A DNA stretch of 64,000 nt from Combretum micranthum (lineage: Eukaryota > Streptophyta > Magnoliopsida > Myrtales > Combretaceae), in the NCBI GenBank assembly GCA_024138025.1, contig JAMXBD010004312.1:1-64000 (forward strand), written 5' to 3'. The first letter of the stretch is position 1; each line of letters starts with the position of its first letter. A model generated the notes under the pieces. That model worked only from the letters and a program-made list of their open reading frames with translations. It had not been told where the DNA came from and made no database searches. This document shows positions 24,215 through 35,415 of this stretch, one piece after another. Both the position numbers and the translations under genes were made by a program.

Positions 24215-25327
24215 AGAGGTCTCGAAATTTTGGAGAAGTCCTTGATGAATCGTCTGTAGAAGCCAGCATGTCCAAGAAAACTTCTGACTCCTTTAACAGT
24301 CGTGGGTGGTGGTAACTTCTCAATAATCTCCACTTTGGCTTTATCCACTTCAATTCCTCTCGCAGAAATTTTGTGACCCAACACTATCCCTTCTCTAACC
24401 ATGAAGTGGCATTTTTCCCAATTCAGGATCAGATTGGTATCTTTGCATCTTTGTAGAACCGAGGCTAAATTCTCAAGACATAGATCGAATGACTTTCCAA
24501 AGACTGAAAAATCATCCATGAAGATCTCGATAAAATTCTCAAGCATATCTGAGAATATAGCCATCATACACCTCTGAAATGTAGCAGGTGCATTGCAAAG
24601 TCCAAAAGGCATTCTCCTAAAGGCAAATGTGCCATAAGGACAAGTGAATGTTGTTTTCTCTTGATCATCGGGTGCAATAGAGATCTGATTGTATCCAGAA
24701 TATCCATCAAGAAAACAGTAATAATCATGCCCTGCAAGTTTCTCCAACATCTGATCAATGAAGGGAAGTGGAAAGTGATCCTTTCGAGTGGCATCGTTCA
24801 ACTTCCTGTAATCAATACAAACTCTCCACCCAGTCACAGTACGAGTAGGAATCAATTCATTTTGCTCATTCTTCACTACAGTCATACCACCTTTCTTTGG
24901 CACTACTTGAACCGGACTAACCCATTTACTATCAGATAGGATAGATGATACCTGCGTCAAGCAGCTTCAAAACTTCTTTCTTGACCACTTCTTTAAGTGT
25001 CGGGTTAAGTCTCCTTTGTGGTTGAACTGTAGGTTTACACTCAGCTTCCATAAGAATTTTGTGAGTGCAAATGGTAGGGCTAATACCCTTGATATCAGCA
25101 ATGGTCCATCCGATTGCTTCCTTGTGCTTTTTCAACACATCAATCAACTGTTGTTCTTGTGTATCTGTCAATGCAGATGAAATGATAATTGGCAAAGTAT
25201 CGCCAATTCCAAGAAAAGCATACTTCAGATGGTCAGGAAGTGGTTTCAGTTCCAAGGTGGCTGCATCAAAGATGGAACTTTTCTGCTCATTTGTACCCAA
25301 AGATTCATAATATCTGGTTTTGATCAT
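24215..25327 (-). pseudogene. pol: Athila reverse transcriptase, frameshifted
   Basis: The part at 24932-25327 carries the Athila lead-in (LKPLPDHLKYAFL, HKEAIGWTIADIKGISPTIC, LKLLDAGIIYPI). After a frame change near 24945 the core follows: WVSPVQVVPKKGG, WRVCIDYRKLN, FLDGYSGYNQI, MPFGLCNAPATFQRCM, and the catalytic FMDD at 24511-24522 with both Asp kept. The thumb region (SFLGHAGFYRRFIKDFSKI) follows, then another frame change near 24215. Core residues look sound; only the frames are broken. Confidence 0.85.
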
Positions 25328-25337
25328 TGGTACATCT

Positions 25338-25950
25338 TCATTGTCTCTTCCTCTTCATCATCACTCCAATTGTCCACGTCTCTAAGACAGACTCCATAGT
25401 CTCCACACCAGTTTGTTCCTCAAGCGACTCAGAAACCAGCTCATCAATGGTATTGATGGTGTAACAGGCATTGGCATCATCAAATTTCTTCATTGCCTCA
25501 TAGACATTGAAAGTAACCTGTTCATCCATCCCGTAATGTAAGTTGCCCTTGTTCCACATCAATTAGTGCTTTTCCTGTTGCAAGGAACGGTCTGCCCAAG
25601 ATCATGGGAACTTCCCTATCTTCATCCATGTCAAGCACTACAAAATCCACAGGAAAAAGAATTTGTCAACTTTAACTAGGACATTTTCCTACAATACCCC
25701 TAGGGTATTTTACACTTCTATCAGCAAGTTGCAAAGTTACATGTGTATCTTTGCAATCTCCTAATCCTAGTTTTTGAAATATAGATGAAGGCATTAAGTT
25801 GATACTTGCACCAGAATCAATTAAAACTTTATCAAAATAACAATCACCAATGGTGCAAGGAACAGTAAAACTTCCCTGATCTCGGAGCTTAGTGGGCAGA
25901 CTGGTTGTTTGTTTCTGTAGGATCATGGAACATTCTCCAGTGAGTATCAC
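25338..25950 (-). pseudogene. pol: Athila aspartic protease region
   Basis: The open stretch 25672-25950 holds the protease core VLIDSGASINLMPSSIF with the catalytic D-S-G intact, then LGLGDCKDTHVTLQLADRS. It is preceded by LRDQGSFTVPCTIGD as in Athila proteins. Breaks at about 25670 and 25565 separate it from a linker stretch (25338-25562) leading into RT. It would cleave the polyprotein. Confidence 0.8.
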
Positions 25951-27631
25951 ATTCCATCAATCTTCCTCTTGTTAGACAGCAATTCCTTGATGAATTTGGC
26001 ATAGGAAGGCATTCCTTGAATTACTTCTAAGAATGGAATGTTGATGTGCAGCTTTTTGAAAACATCCAGGAATTTTGAAAATTGCTCATCAAGCTTTTGT
26101 TGCTTTAATCTTCCTGGAAAAGGAACGGGAGGAACATATGATTTCACCTCAGGTGGTTTTTGAATAGTTTCCTCCATCTTTCGTTTCCCTTTGTTGTTTT
26201 GTGGGGAATTTCCTCTTCATCTTTAGTAGTTTCCTCAACTGGAGCAATCTCCTTTCCACTTCTCAATGTGATTGCATTTACAGACTTGGGATTCTCCTCC
26301 GTGTTGCTTGGTAAAGACCCAGATGGTCTATTATCTCACTTGCTGTGCAGTTGGTGGATTTTTCTTTTTTTTTTTTTTGTTTAGGTTAATTTTCCCTTGC
26401 AAATCTTGAATGATTGCATTCTGATTGTTGAGTGAATTTGTTGTGGTAACAATGAAATCCCTCAGTAATGAATCAGTGGACGTTTGAATTTTCTGTTGAG
26501 GTGGAGCATTTCTCACATATCCTTGTCCTTGAAAACCAGGTGGTGGCTTTAGAACATTGGCATCATTCCGATATGAAAGATTTGGATGATTTCGCATATT
26601 CGGATGATATGTGTTTCCAAAATTGCCTTTTTGGAAATTTCCCACATAATTAAGCTACTCGTCATTTGAAGATGATCCATGTGGACACTCAAAAGAGGAG
26701 TGTGGTCCTGAGCAAATCTCACAACAAAACACTTGTTGTTTTTTATTGGAAGTATTCGTAGTTGTGAGTTTACTTACTTGAGTGATTAGAGTTGCCATTT
26801 GAGCTTTGAGTTGTGAGATATCTTCTTTATCTTCCAATGATGCTACTTTGGATCTTGTTCTTTCACAACTCCAATTATGACCAGCAGAAGCTAATTCTTC
26901 AATAATCTCACTAACTTCCTCATATGTCTTCCCCATCAGTGATCCGCCCGATGTAGCATCTACTAATGACCTTAAAGCTTCATCAAGACTGAGGTAGAAA
27001 TTTTCAATTAGTAGATTATCGGGTAAACCATGGTGTGGACACTTTCTGACCGCCTCTTTGAATCTTTCCAAAGCATCATATAATGATTCTCCAGGAAATT
27101 TGGTGAAGTTGGAAATTTCATTCTTAATCTGGCGGTCCTTGCCGGAGGAAAAAATCTTTTTAAAAACTTCTTTGTCAGATCAGCCCATGTAGTGATTGAA
27201 TCTGGAGGTTGGGAGTTGTACCATGCCAAAGCTTTATCCCTAAGAGAGAAAGGGAAAAGCTGAAGTCGGATGACTTCGTTTCTTACACCATTGAGTTTGA
27301 CAGTGTTGGTGTATTGAAGGAATTTGGCAATGTGTTCATCTGGCGTCTCATTTGGATATCCCCCAAATTGATGCGATTCAACCATTTGAATTAGGGACGG
27401 TTTAAGCTTAAAATTGTTTGCCTCCACAGTGGGCATTCGTATGGCGGGATCTTGAATTGTAGGCACCGTATAGTCTCGAATCGCCCTTAGAGCAGCTGGT
27501 TGCAATTGGTTGTTGTTATCTTGATTTTCTGCCATTACTCCTCTTCTTTGGTTCCTTCTTCTCTGTTGTCGCAGGGTTCTTTCGATTTCTGGATCTAAAG
27601 GTAGAATTTCAGCACTTCTACTTCTTCGCAT
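25947..27631 (-). pseudogene. gag: Athila gag, frameshifted
   Basis: The start is at 27631 (MRRSRSAEILPLDPEIERTL). The first 207-codon stretch (27008-27631) has the gag core (PNETPDEHIAKFLQYTNTVK, SLRDKALAWYNSQPPDSITT, KKFLKRFFPPARTARLR). A frame change near 27071-27130 moves it to 26655-27071, which continues with RRCPHHGLP-like and SGGSLMGKTYEEVSEIIEEL motifs and ends in a zinc knuckle (C-E-I-C-S-G-P-H-S-S-F-E-C). Further breaks at about 26650, 26330 and 26180 follow; 25947-26177 is the Athila gag-protease linker (PFPGRLKQQKLDEQFSKFLD). Gag forms the particle and binds RNA. Confidence 0.85.
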
Positions 27632-27719
27632 ATAACCTGCAAAGAGAAAAGGAAAAATTTCAAACTAAATTTAAACCTAAACTACTAGCAAAGCTGAAGT
27701 TAGTCTAATATTAATAAAT

Positions 27720-27736
27720 CCCCAGCAACGGCGCCA
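27720..27736 (-). other. Primer binding site of Athila
   Basis: The minus strand reads TGGCGCCGTTGCTGGGG, 7 nt after the LTR end. The motif is the one usual for Athila/Tat elements and is commonly assigned to tRNA-Asp; I cannot verify the tRNA here. A short leader (27632-27719) separates it from gag. Confidence 0.85.
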
Positions 27737-27743
27737 GAAAAAT

Positions 27744-29527
27744 TGATGTGCTGTGATAAGTATTGAATTTTAAAGCATATTTCTAGCAAGTGCACTAGGT
27801 CTTCTATTGTAATATAGCATGAATAAAGTGTCGATCCCACAAGGATTTACTAACTACTAGACAATTATCAACTAATACTAATATCTGGGCAATTGATTTT
27901 TTTAAAAATGATTAAGTTAAACTAACTTATCTAACTAATTATCTATATGAAATGCAATGAGATTTTAAAGAGAGGGGTATGGTGAACAGTGTGGGAAGGA
28001 GCAGAATCCACTTTAAACTATTGCCAATCAACTTGAACTCATGTTATAATGATAATTAAATTCATGAACATTCATAAGAAATTATCAAGATTTAAAGTTT
28101 GAAAACCTTTTTAACCACAAAACAATTCAATAACTTCCATTAAATAAATCATTAGTGGAATCAAAATTACAATTATAAATCTCCCGATTCTACAATTGAC
28201 TAATACTTTATATTAAAATCTCCTAATTCCTTAGTGAGAAATCAACATAGAATATTGCATTAATATTCATGGATAATTTCTAAACTAGATTAAACTACGC
28301 TGCTTCTGCAATTGCAATTTAATCTTAATTTATGAATTCATGTGAACACTAATTTCCCTTCCGAGTTATTAGAATTCTTATACACCAAAACATGATGAAT
28401 AATCAGAATTCAATATGAATATTTCATGATTCTAAATATCTTATAACATAGATTCAAAAATCATCTTAGCATGTTTAAAGCTTCATCAACTTCCCACAAA
28501 AATGGTTTAGCTACTCATGGATGATGATTCAACAATCAAATAAGAAATTGCAAATGATTTCATTATGATCAGAATATTCAAGTATATGAATTACATAAAA
28601 AGAATAAGATTAGAAATCACCAATTCAAAATACTAAAGCTTCACTTGCAAATCTTGTATAACTTCAAATATCTCTTCAAAATCTCTAATGAAATGCCTAT
28701 TCTAAATATTCTAAAGCTACTTGTAGTATTGGATACTTGGGTGCTTGGATGATTCTGAATGTGAAGGGAAGACCCCCTATTTATAGGAAAAATTTCGTGA
28801 AAAACATTCAATGAACTTTGCTGTTTCACAATGTACGCCGGCCGTTATGGATCCTACGCCGGCGGCTTACAGGCGGCGTATCTTCAAATTGTCCTTTGCG
28901 CAGGCAGTGCACTGGCAGCCTTCAATATCTGTTACAATGTAGGCCGCTTTAACGCCGGCGGCTTAGAACGTAGATCTAGCCGGCGTATATAGTCAGAAAT
29001 GAAGTGTTGGGCTAATTTATAACGAACGCCGTCCCAAGGTCGGCGGCTTTAATAACGGCGTAAGCATTCCAACAGATGTGTTGCTTCATTTTCATTCAAG
29101 CGTTTCATGTCTTCATGTCTCTTTAATTCTTCCATGTACACTGCTTCAAGGCCGGCGGCTTTCATGCCGGCTTATAGTGTAACTCCTTCAAAGCTGGTGA
29201 TGTTATAGTTCTGGGCTGCCGGCCTTCATTTACGTTGGCTTCTTCATCTTTTACGCCAGCAGCTTTGAGGCGGCTTTGAATGTTGTTTAACTTGTGCTGG
29301 GCAAAGCTGGCTGTGCTGCAACGGCCTTGGATTTTACGCCGTCTAAAAGCCGGCGGCTTTCAATAATGAATTGTCGGTCTTGACTTCAATTTTTCCTCTT
29401 TTCAATTCAAATTCACTTGTTTTGATTTCTTTATCCAAATTAGTCCTGAAACATAAAATTTAATCAAAACAAATATCCATTCTAGCTCAATTGATTATCA
29501 AGATTTGTACAAAATATGATCTTATCA
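27744..29527 (-). repeat. Athila 5' LTR (right copy)
   Basis: This 1784-bp copy is paired with 16474-18252. It carries its own GCCGGC array at about 28837-29360 with a few array units changed (for example AGGCCGGCGG in the left copy versus AGGTCGGCGG here). In the first 270 bp I see about six differences. Confidence 0.95.
28778..28786 (-). promoter_or_regulatory. TATA box, Athila right LTR
   Basis: The minus strand reads CTATAAATAGGGGG. This is the 5' LTR, so it would drive transcription of the element leftwards. Confidence 0.65.
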
Positions 29528-29984
29528 GGTCTAAGAAAAGACTAGTCCCAAAAAAGAAAAGAAAATGTTTTGACTTGATGAGGACAAGTCTAAGACTAGA
29601 AAGACTAGTCTTAAGAACAACTTGAAAATAAATAAGTTGCAATGAAGTAATAAATTGCATGGAAGGTAAATAAATTGTAACACAAAGGAACATAAAGAAA
29701 CACAAAGGAACATAAAGAAACATAAAAGAACATAAAGGAATTGATATTATGAACAAAACAAAGTATGAACCTATTGTTGATTTCTTAATCTTCATGGTTT
29801 TAGAAAACACACATTAAGTTCATACTAAGTAGATGAACATAGAAATTTCTTGAAGAATTTTTACCTAAAATAGATGAACTAAAGAGAGCTTCTTGGAAGA
29901 ACTTTCTTGGAGAGATTTGGAGAGAAATTTGAGTACAGTAACTTTAGTAAAGAAGTGGTGTGAAAGAAGTAAAGGTATGAGGGG

Positions 29985-29996
29985 GTATTTATAGGG
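29985..29996 (-). promoter_or_regulatory. TATA box of LTR D
   Basis: The minus strand reads CTATAAATACCCCC. A donor-like TTTAG|GTAAAA lies about 120 nt downstream (29864). Confidence 0.6.
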
Positions 29997-30693
29997 AAAT
30001 GTGGGAGATAATTTGTGTTAATTAAATAAAGTAAAAATATAACAAATTGGATAGAGAAGAGGGAGGGCCAGCGCTATTTTTGGGAAAAAGAGAGGGGAAA
30101 ATTAATTTTTTTGTCTTTTGATTAATTAAAAGTAAGAAATGAAAGATGTGAAATTGTATTGGAAATGAAAATGTGTAAGAAATAGGTGTATGGGTTGTAA
30201 GAGTAGGTTGTAAGAAAAAGTAAAGGTAGATGAATATTGTAGAATAGTAGAAATTAGTGTATGTAAAAATAGACATGACAATTAAATGTCGGTAGTAAGA
30301 AAATACGCGTATAAATGTGATATCTGATAGTTTTAGCTACCGAAAAATTTTGAAATTGATATTTTTGAAAATCTTATATTTTTACGAGTCTAACGGTATA
30401 TTCGGAATATTTTCCCTATTCCAAGCTCCAGGACACATTTTTCAAGAACTGTGTCCGATCGGGTTCAAAGGATATTCGAATTTTGCAAAAATGGCATTTT
30501 TACGTAACCTATAGCTATTATGAATCACAGTAACTAATTATTCAAACTTCGTTTTCTAGGGTTAGGGAAAACGGTAATGCCGGACTCAAGCGGTTACAGC
30601 AAACTAGGGTTTTGTTGACTCCGGAAATCCGGTTGACTTTCGATTAGGGTTTAAGCTTTAATTCGGATCTAAAATTTCAGGGATTTACACCAC

Positions 30694-31268
30694 TGTAGGG
30701 TTTCATATGAAATTTTAAATCTTGTTTGCAGTGGAAAATTTAAAACCTTAAAGCTTGGATCCATGTGCTCTAATTAAATTAGATACAAAAAAAAAAAAGA
30801 TTCCAAATAATACCTTGCAATTTTAAATTTGTTAAAACTTATTTCAATCCGGATCTACAAGGTACCACAATCTCGCAGCAATCTCTACTTCGTCCACACG
30901 AACAAGCACCTCCAAAAGGAATCATCTTTGTGTGCTAGCACAATCTAGAATGCTTCTAGATTATTCGAGAAGAATTTTTCTTGTGTTTCTGTTTTAGGGT
31001 TACAGAATTTCTCTGCCGTCAAATGTGATAGTAAAAGTCTTAACCCTAATGAGCGCTATCACACCTATTTATATTATGTCAGTATTTTGCACTGACAATT
31101 ATGCTCCTAATCTTATTAGGGTTGGTAGTGATAGTAAATTATTATTCATAATAATAATTTATTTATTCTTCCCGTTGGATTTTTAAAATTAAATCACTAA
31201 CTAGTGATTGGCCTCAAGTACATGAAATAACAATACTTAGTAATCGGCCTAGGGCACAATCACTAACA
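30694..31268 (-). repeat. 5' LTR of the copia element
   Basis: 575 bp with TGTAGGGTTT...CACTAACA ends on the plus strand (minus: TGTTAGTGATTG...AAACCCTACA). It lies next to the copia PBS once solo LTR D is removed. To its right the Tekay LTR resumes at ACGTGAGAATAG, the same sequence as the undisturbed sister copy at 59879-59890. Confidence 0.85.
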
Positions 31269-31621
31269 ACGTGAGAATAGGAGTTTCCCTTAGAAGTTTA
31301 TGTTTAGCTTTTGTATAGACTTCCATAGGAAACCTTAAACGCTTAGATTGTTGTTAAAAATTAATACTTTGACTAATTATTATTTTACGATGGAATGCCC
31401 CTTAGTATTTTGTAAATGATTTTAAAATATCTATGGTTTATATTTTTATGCTTATTCTATTAAGTTAAACTATCTATCTCTAATTGTATAAGTATTCTAT
31501 TGTCGTAAGGGAACGCCTTGCATCTAATACAAGGCTTTTGAATAATTGTGGTAGTGATTCCTAAATCTCGTTTAGTATGTAGCAGACTATTACGTTTAGG
31601 GTACCTTTTTTGGGCATGACA
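31269..31621 (+). repeat. Tail of the Tekay 5' LTR
   Basis: It runs ACGTGAGAATAGG...TTTTGGGCATGACA. It matches the end of the 3' LTR at 59880-60230. The upstream rest of this LTR was displaced beyond the window by the copia insertion. Confidence 0.9.
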
Positions 31622-31629
31622 GTTTAAGT

Positions 31630-31642
31630 TGGTATCAAAGCA
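31630..31642 (+). other. Primer binding site of the Tekay element
   Basis: TGGTATCAAAGCA lies 8 nt after the LTR end. It is complementary to initiator tRNA-Met with one change (usual TGGTATCAGAGCA). It fixes the LTR orientation TGTAAACC...TGACA for the whole family. Confidence 0.85.
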
Positions 31643-33647
31643 GCAAAAACATAAAGCATGGCAATTAAATTTAAAAAGGTTAAAGTGTATTAGTAAATAA
31701 TTCTTAGGGTAAGAAAGGAGCTAAAAGTCGAAACTAACTAGAAATCTTTTCTTGGTATACGTTTCCATAGAAGAAACAAGGGAAAGGGTAAAAACGTTTC
31801 TGAAAGGGAATGGAGAGACATTTGTGGACTACAAGCTGAGGTTGAGAACTTTGTGTGAGGAATTCGCATTGGCGAGGAGACCTAGGACTCTAAAAGAAGT
31901 GTATGTAATTTGGGAAGGGTCTTAGATATACTAGGTGGGAAATGGTAGTTGACTAAATAAGGTATGTTCCAATAAGGAGAAGGAGGTAGACAATGTTAGA
32001 GATGATCTATGTTGTGGAGAGAATTATGGTAGACTATGGGAATGAACCGATGCTTAAAGAGGCCACCTTTATCCTAAAAAGGGAGGAAAATCCCCCACAC
32101 CCTGAATTTCGAGTATGGAGGAGTACAAGACCTCTATATGTTTATGCCCATGATGATCTGATGAACCATAGGGAGTGGCTTCAGGCATATGCAAGGAATC
32201 ACTTTTATTGGCATGGAGCATATCTAGATATTTTGCCAACACCCGCGAAAATCCAAGCCCCACATCCGAGTGAGTGGGCATACAGATAGAGAATGCCCCA
32301 ATGGAGGAGGACCGTAATGAGAATGAAAGTGAAGAGGAGGAAGAAGAAGACCTAGAGGAGGACCCGAATTTAGTAAATGAGAAAGGAGCTAGGACACCCC
32401 AACTTGCTAGGATTGAGGAGGATCCAAACAATGAACCAAACCCACCCAATTTGGACTTTGATCAAGATCTATAAATCTCAGATAGCCATATAGTAGAGGT
32501 CGAGAATGAATTATACTCTAGACTTTAGAGAGATATATATGAATATGTTGAGAACTCGAGAGTTGCAGATGGAACAACCATGAGCCCTGTGGAGAGTGAA
32601 ACTTCTGAAGACATAATGTTGAGAGAAGCTCGAGCAATTGCTAGAAGGATTTAGGAGGAAGTAGGAGAGGAAGTAATGAGAGAAGAGAATAGAGGAGTCG
32701 TTGACAGGACAAGAGAAGGAGAAGATGAAGAATCTGATGAAGAAGAACAGACATGGTCAAATAGGAGGAGAAGGATGATTGTAAGGGCTTATTTGAGCCA
32801 ATTTGTTAGAAGAGATTATGGGAGCTCTTCTAGTAGGGATCGTCCTCCGATCCCAACCCCGAGAGACTCTTAGGAAAGGAGAGAAAGAGATGACAAGCAT
32901 AGTCCAAAATAGTCTAACAAAAATTTTGTAGCAAGAAATGAAGGATGCCGAGTTGCTTTAATGTTGTCGTTAGATGGTTTTAGTATGTTTTTTTTTTGTT
33001 TCTCATTTCTTGTTTTCCTTTTTTGATTTGATAAGAAGATGTAATATATATAGGTCCAGGTCAGTCAAGTGGCATGAATTTCATGTTTTGTAGGCTTAAT
33101 GTAAGAGACTCGACCGAATGTACAATAGTGGTATCATCTATTGAAATCTTATATGTATTTGTTTAAAGAAGGAAATTACATTTTCTTAGCAAATGACATA
33201 AACAGAAATTAAGAACGCAACTAAGTATGAAAGCCTGCGCACCATATCCTTAAAGGACCGTAAACAATAACAAGATGCATGAACACCATTGCATCCATTG
33301 CATCATTGTGAATGATTTCTTTTTGCTTGATTTCATAATTTGAGTTATAATTTGAACTCTACAATTTGGTCTTATAAATTGAAATTTTCTGGCTTAGATT
33401 CCATGATTTGAACTTTATCATGATTCGTTGAAGTTTCTTTTAATTATTTGATTTTCGCAAATCCTAAATTAAGCCTTTGAGGCACAACATAAAGAAAATC
33501 TTAAAACTTACATGGTAATGTATAAACAGATGACCTCAAAGAAACCGTAATCGTGAATAGGAAACTCCCCCAGTAGAAGCACATAACGAAAATCAACCGG
33601 TTATACCCCAACAAAACCAACAAGGGGTGTCACCCTAGAACCTGCAA
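31643..33647 (+). other. Long leader with unassigned open frames before gag
   Basis: About 2 kb lie between PBS and gag. Three open stretches do not look like random AT-rich frames: 31993-32289 (98 codons, with HREWLQAYARNHFYWHGAY), 32274-32474 (acidic, long Glu/Asp runs) and 32676-32873 (acidic then Arg-rich). In-frame stops between them (near 32470, 32526 and 32652) suggest one decayed ORF of about 300 codons. I do not recognise the protein. It could be a decayed accessory ORF of the element or a captured host fragment. From about 32940 to 33640 I see nothing coding. Confidence 0.45.
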
Positions 33648-34172
33648 ATGGATATGATGAATGCAATTGGGCAGCTAGCTCACCTTCTAAACACATTCAT
33701 CCAGTATCAAAACCAAAACCCAAGTCAAAACCAAAACCAAAACCAAAATCCAAACCAAGGACAAAGTGTGCAAAATTCTGCACCATTGCCACCCATGGAT
33801 CATCGTGAAGTAACTGCTGAAACCCCAACCCCACCTGAAGAGCATTCATACAGTGCACCCTTACCACCATCGCCACCTCACCAAAGACCTCATTGAACCT
33901 CTGTACTAGACTTCATAAAGAGTAATTGGTATTTTAACGAAGCCTTTGGCAAACCTGATGAAGCTGAGGACTGGTTGGCTCAAATTGAGAGATCTTTTGC
34001 AACCTATGAGGTTCCACCTTACCTTCAGTTGGACTATGGGACTTACATGCTCAGAGATAATGCTAGAATTTGGTAGGAATCGAAAAGAAGGAGTTTAGTA
34101 CCCTTGATTACATGGGAAGCCTTTCGTTGGGAATTTCTGGAAAATTACTTCCCTTCTAGTTTAAGGGTAAGA
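33648..34172 (+). pseudogene. gag: Tekay gag, N-terminal part
   Basis: The start at 33648 (MDMMNAIGQLAHLLNTFIQY) is followed by a QN-rich stretch and a proline-rich stretch to a stop at 33897. The gag core continues in frame after it: KPDEAEDWLAQIERSF, then DYGTYMLRDNARIW and a TAG where Trp is usual, then WEAFRWEFLENYFPSSLR. The core is typical of Tekay gag. Solo LTR E cuts it at 34172 with target duplication TAAGA. Confidence 0.85.
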
Positions 34173-35402
34173 TGTAAACCCCCAAAAATTTTCATAATTC
34201 TTATAAAATAATCTTAGAAGTCTAAGTATCAAAATTTAAATTCTAAAAATCGACTCGAGATTAACACCTGATTCTAGACCGAGTCAAAACACTGGAAACG
34301 AAACCCTAAAAATTGAACAAAGTTAAAACTTAATTCTAAATAAGAACAAAAATGAGTTTTCTCAATCTTGAGAAAACGAGAACCCTTGAAACGAAATATA
34401 AAGTCCAATTACCGATATAATCAACGTCCATACGTCGATTAAATAATCTACCCAATTCCTAAAACGCGAATCGAAACGATAGATCCAAATACCGCTTAAC
34501 AACGAGATAATAAAATCCTAAATCCTTCAGAAAAATTTTAGAATCACAAAATCCAAATTTTCAACAAAAGTCAAACTGAGTCAACTCATAAACCTAGACT
34601 CGGTTAAACGATCCCGAGAACTAAAAACAAATAAATAATCACGAATAAAATAAGATAAACCATAGACGTCGAGCTAGAAATATAAAATGATCAAAACTCA
34701 AAAATTATACGATCTTACGAATAACTCAGTAAAAAAAAAAATCGGAAATCAAAACGGAACCCTAAAAGTCAACAAGCCTATAACGGACCCTAGTGGTTAA
34801 GATCTGGCAATCCCGCGTTTTCAAACCCTAGAAAACGAAATTAAGTAAATAGCCTAGAATAGTTCGTAATAACGTAAGGTAACATAAAAATATCAGATTC
34901 GCGAATTTCGAGTGACCTTTAGACCCAAACGGGATCGGTTCTCGAAAAGTGTGTCCCGGAGCTCGGAATATTAAAAATATTCCATTTATACCAATAGACT
35001 CGTAAAAATACAAGGATTCCAAAAATATCAGTTTTGGAATTTTTCGGTGGCTAAAAATTACAGATATCGCATTATTACACGTATTTTTATTACTACCGGT
35101 ACTTTAATTGTCTAGTCTACTATTCATAGTACTTTTCTACTATTCATTACTATTCACCTATCTCTACTTTTTCTTACACCTATTTCTTACACCTACATAT
35201 CTATTTTCTTACTTTTTATATTTCCAATACACCTTTAATCAAATCATACCTTACATATTAATTATTTTCTTACAAATTTCACTCAAAAATCAACTCACTC
35301 TCTCTCCCCAATGCCCAAAACCAGCGCCTCCCCCTCTCCATCAATCTCTATTTTGTTTCTTTTCCAATTTATTTTATTACATCCAAAAATCACTCCAAAA
35401 AT

Positions 35403-35415
35403 TCTACAAATACCC
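35403..35415 (+). promoter_or_regulatory. TATA-like box of LTR E
   Basis: TCTACAAATACCCC lies about 1.23 kb into the LTR, so about 3.1 kb of the LTR would be transcribed. Confidence 0.55.

Larger units (their letters stand above)
16474..29527 (-). mobile_element. Athila-type Ty3/gypsy retrotransposon, 13,054 bp, near complete, minus strand
   Basis: The element is bounded by TGATGTGCTG (16474) and GATCTTATCA (29527), with the exact 5-bp duplication GGTCT at 16469-16473 and 29528-29532. It has LTRs of 1779 and 1784 bp, a PBS beside the right LTR, a PPT beside the left LTR, and on the minus strand gag, protease, RT, RNase H and integrase in gypsy order. A degenerate extra open-frame region follows pol, where Athila elements carry an env-like ORF. 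The integrase carries motifs typical of Athila ([31 protein letters not shown]). LTR copies differ at only a few percent of sites by eye. Frameshifts in gag-pol suggest it cannot move on its own. Confidence 0.95.
14481..30689 (-). mobile_element. Solo LTR D, Tekay-like family, minus strand, split by Athila
   Basis: The halves are 14481-16473 (starting TGTCACGCCCT) and 29533-30689 (ending AGGGATTTACA). They join cleanly when the Athila element and one GGTCT copy are removed; the CCCGGGTCT-AAGA context matches the same spot in LTR C. Net length is about 3.15 kb. The target duplication CCACT (14476-14480 and 30690-30694) lies in the copia PBS/LTR junction. It contains a TATA box (29985), splice-donor-like AG|GTAAAA (29864) and the candidate mini-exon. 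Confidence 0.9.
1..31268 (-). mobile_element. Ty1/copia LTR retrotransposon, minus strand, heavily interrupted, left end outside window
   Basis: Three pieces belong together: 1-830 (end of integrase and start of RT), 10689-14480 (integrase, protease, gag, leader, PBS) and 30694-31268 (5' LTR). All read on the minus strand in the right order. Two younger insertions separate them: the A/B/C block (831-10688) and solo LTR D with Athila inside it (14481-30689). The D insertion is proven by the 5-bp duplication CCACT at 14476-14480 and 30690-30694; removing D restores PBS next to LTR. At the right end the LTR finishes at 31268 inside the tail of a Tekay LTR, as shown by comparison with the sister copy near 59884. 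The 3' LTR and RNase H lie left of the window. The element is inactive. Confidence 0.85.

Noticed and set aside
22965..25310. Plus-strand open frames of 60-90 codons (for example 23704-23913, 24661-24939, 25065-25310)
   Set aside because: They are antisense to conserved Athila RT, RNase H and integrase and have no recognisable domain.
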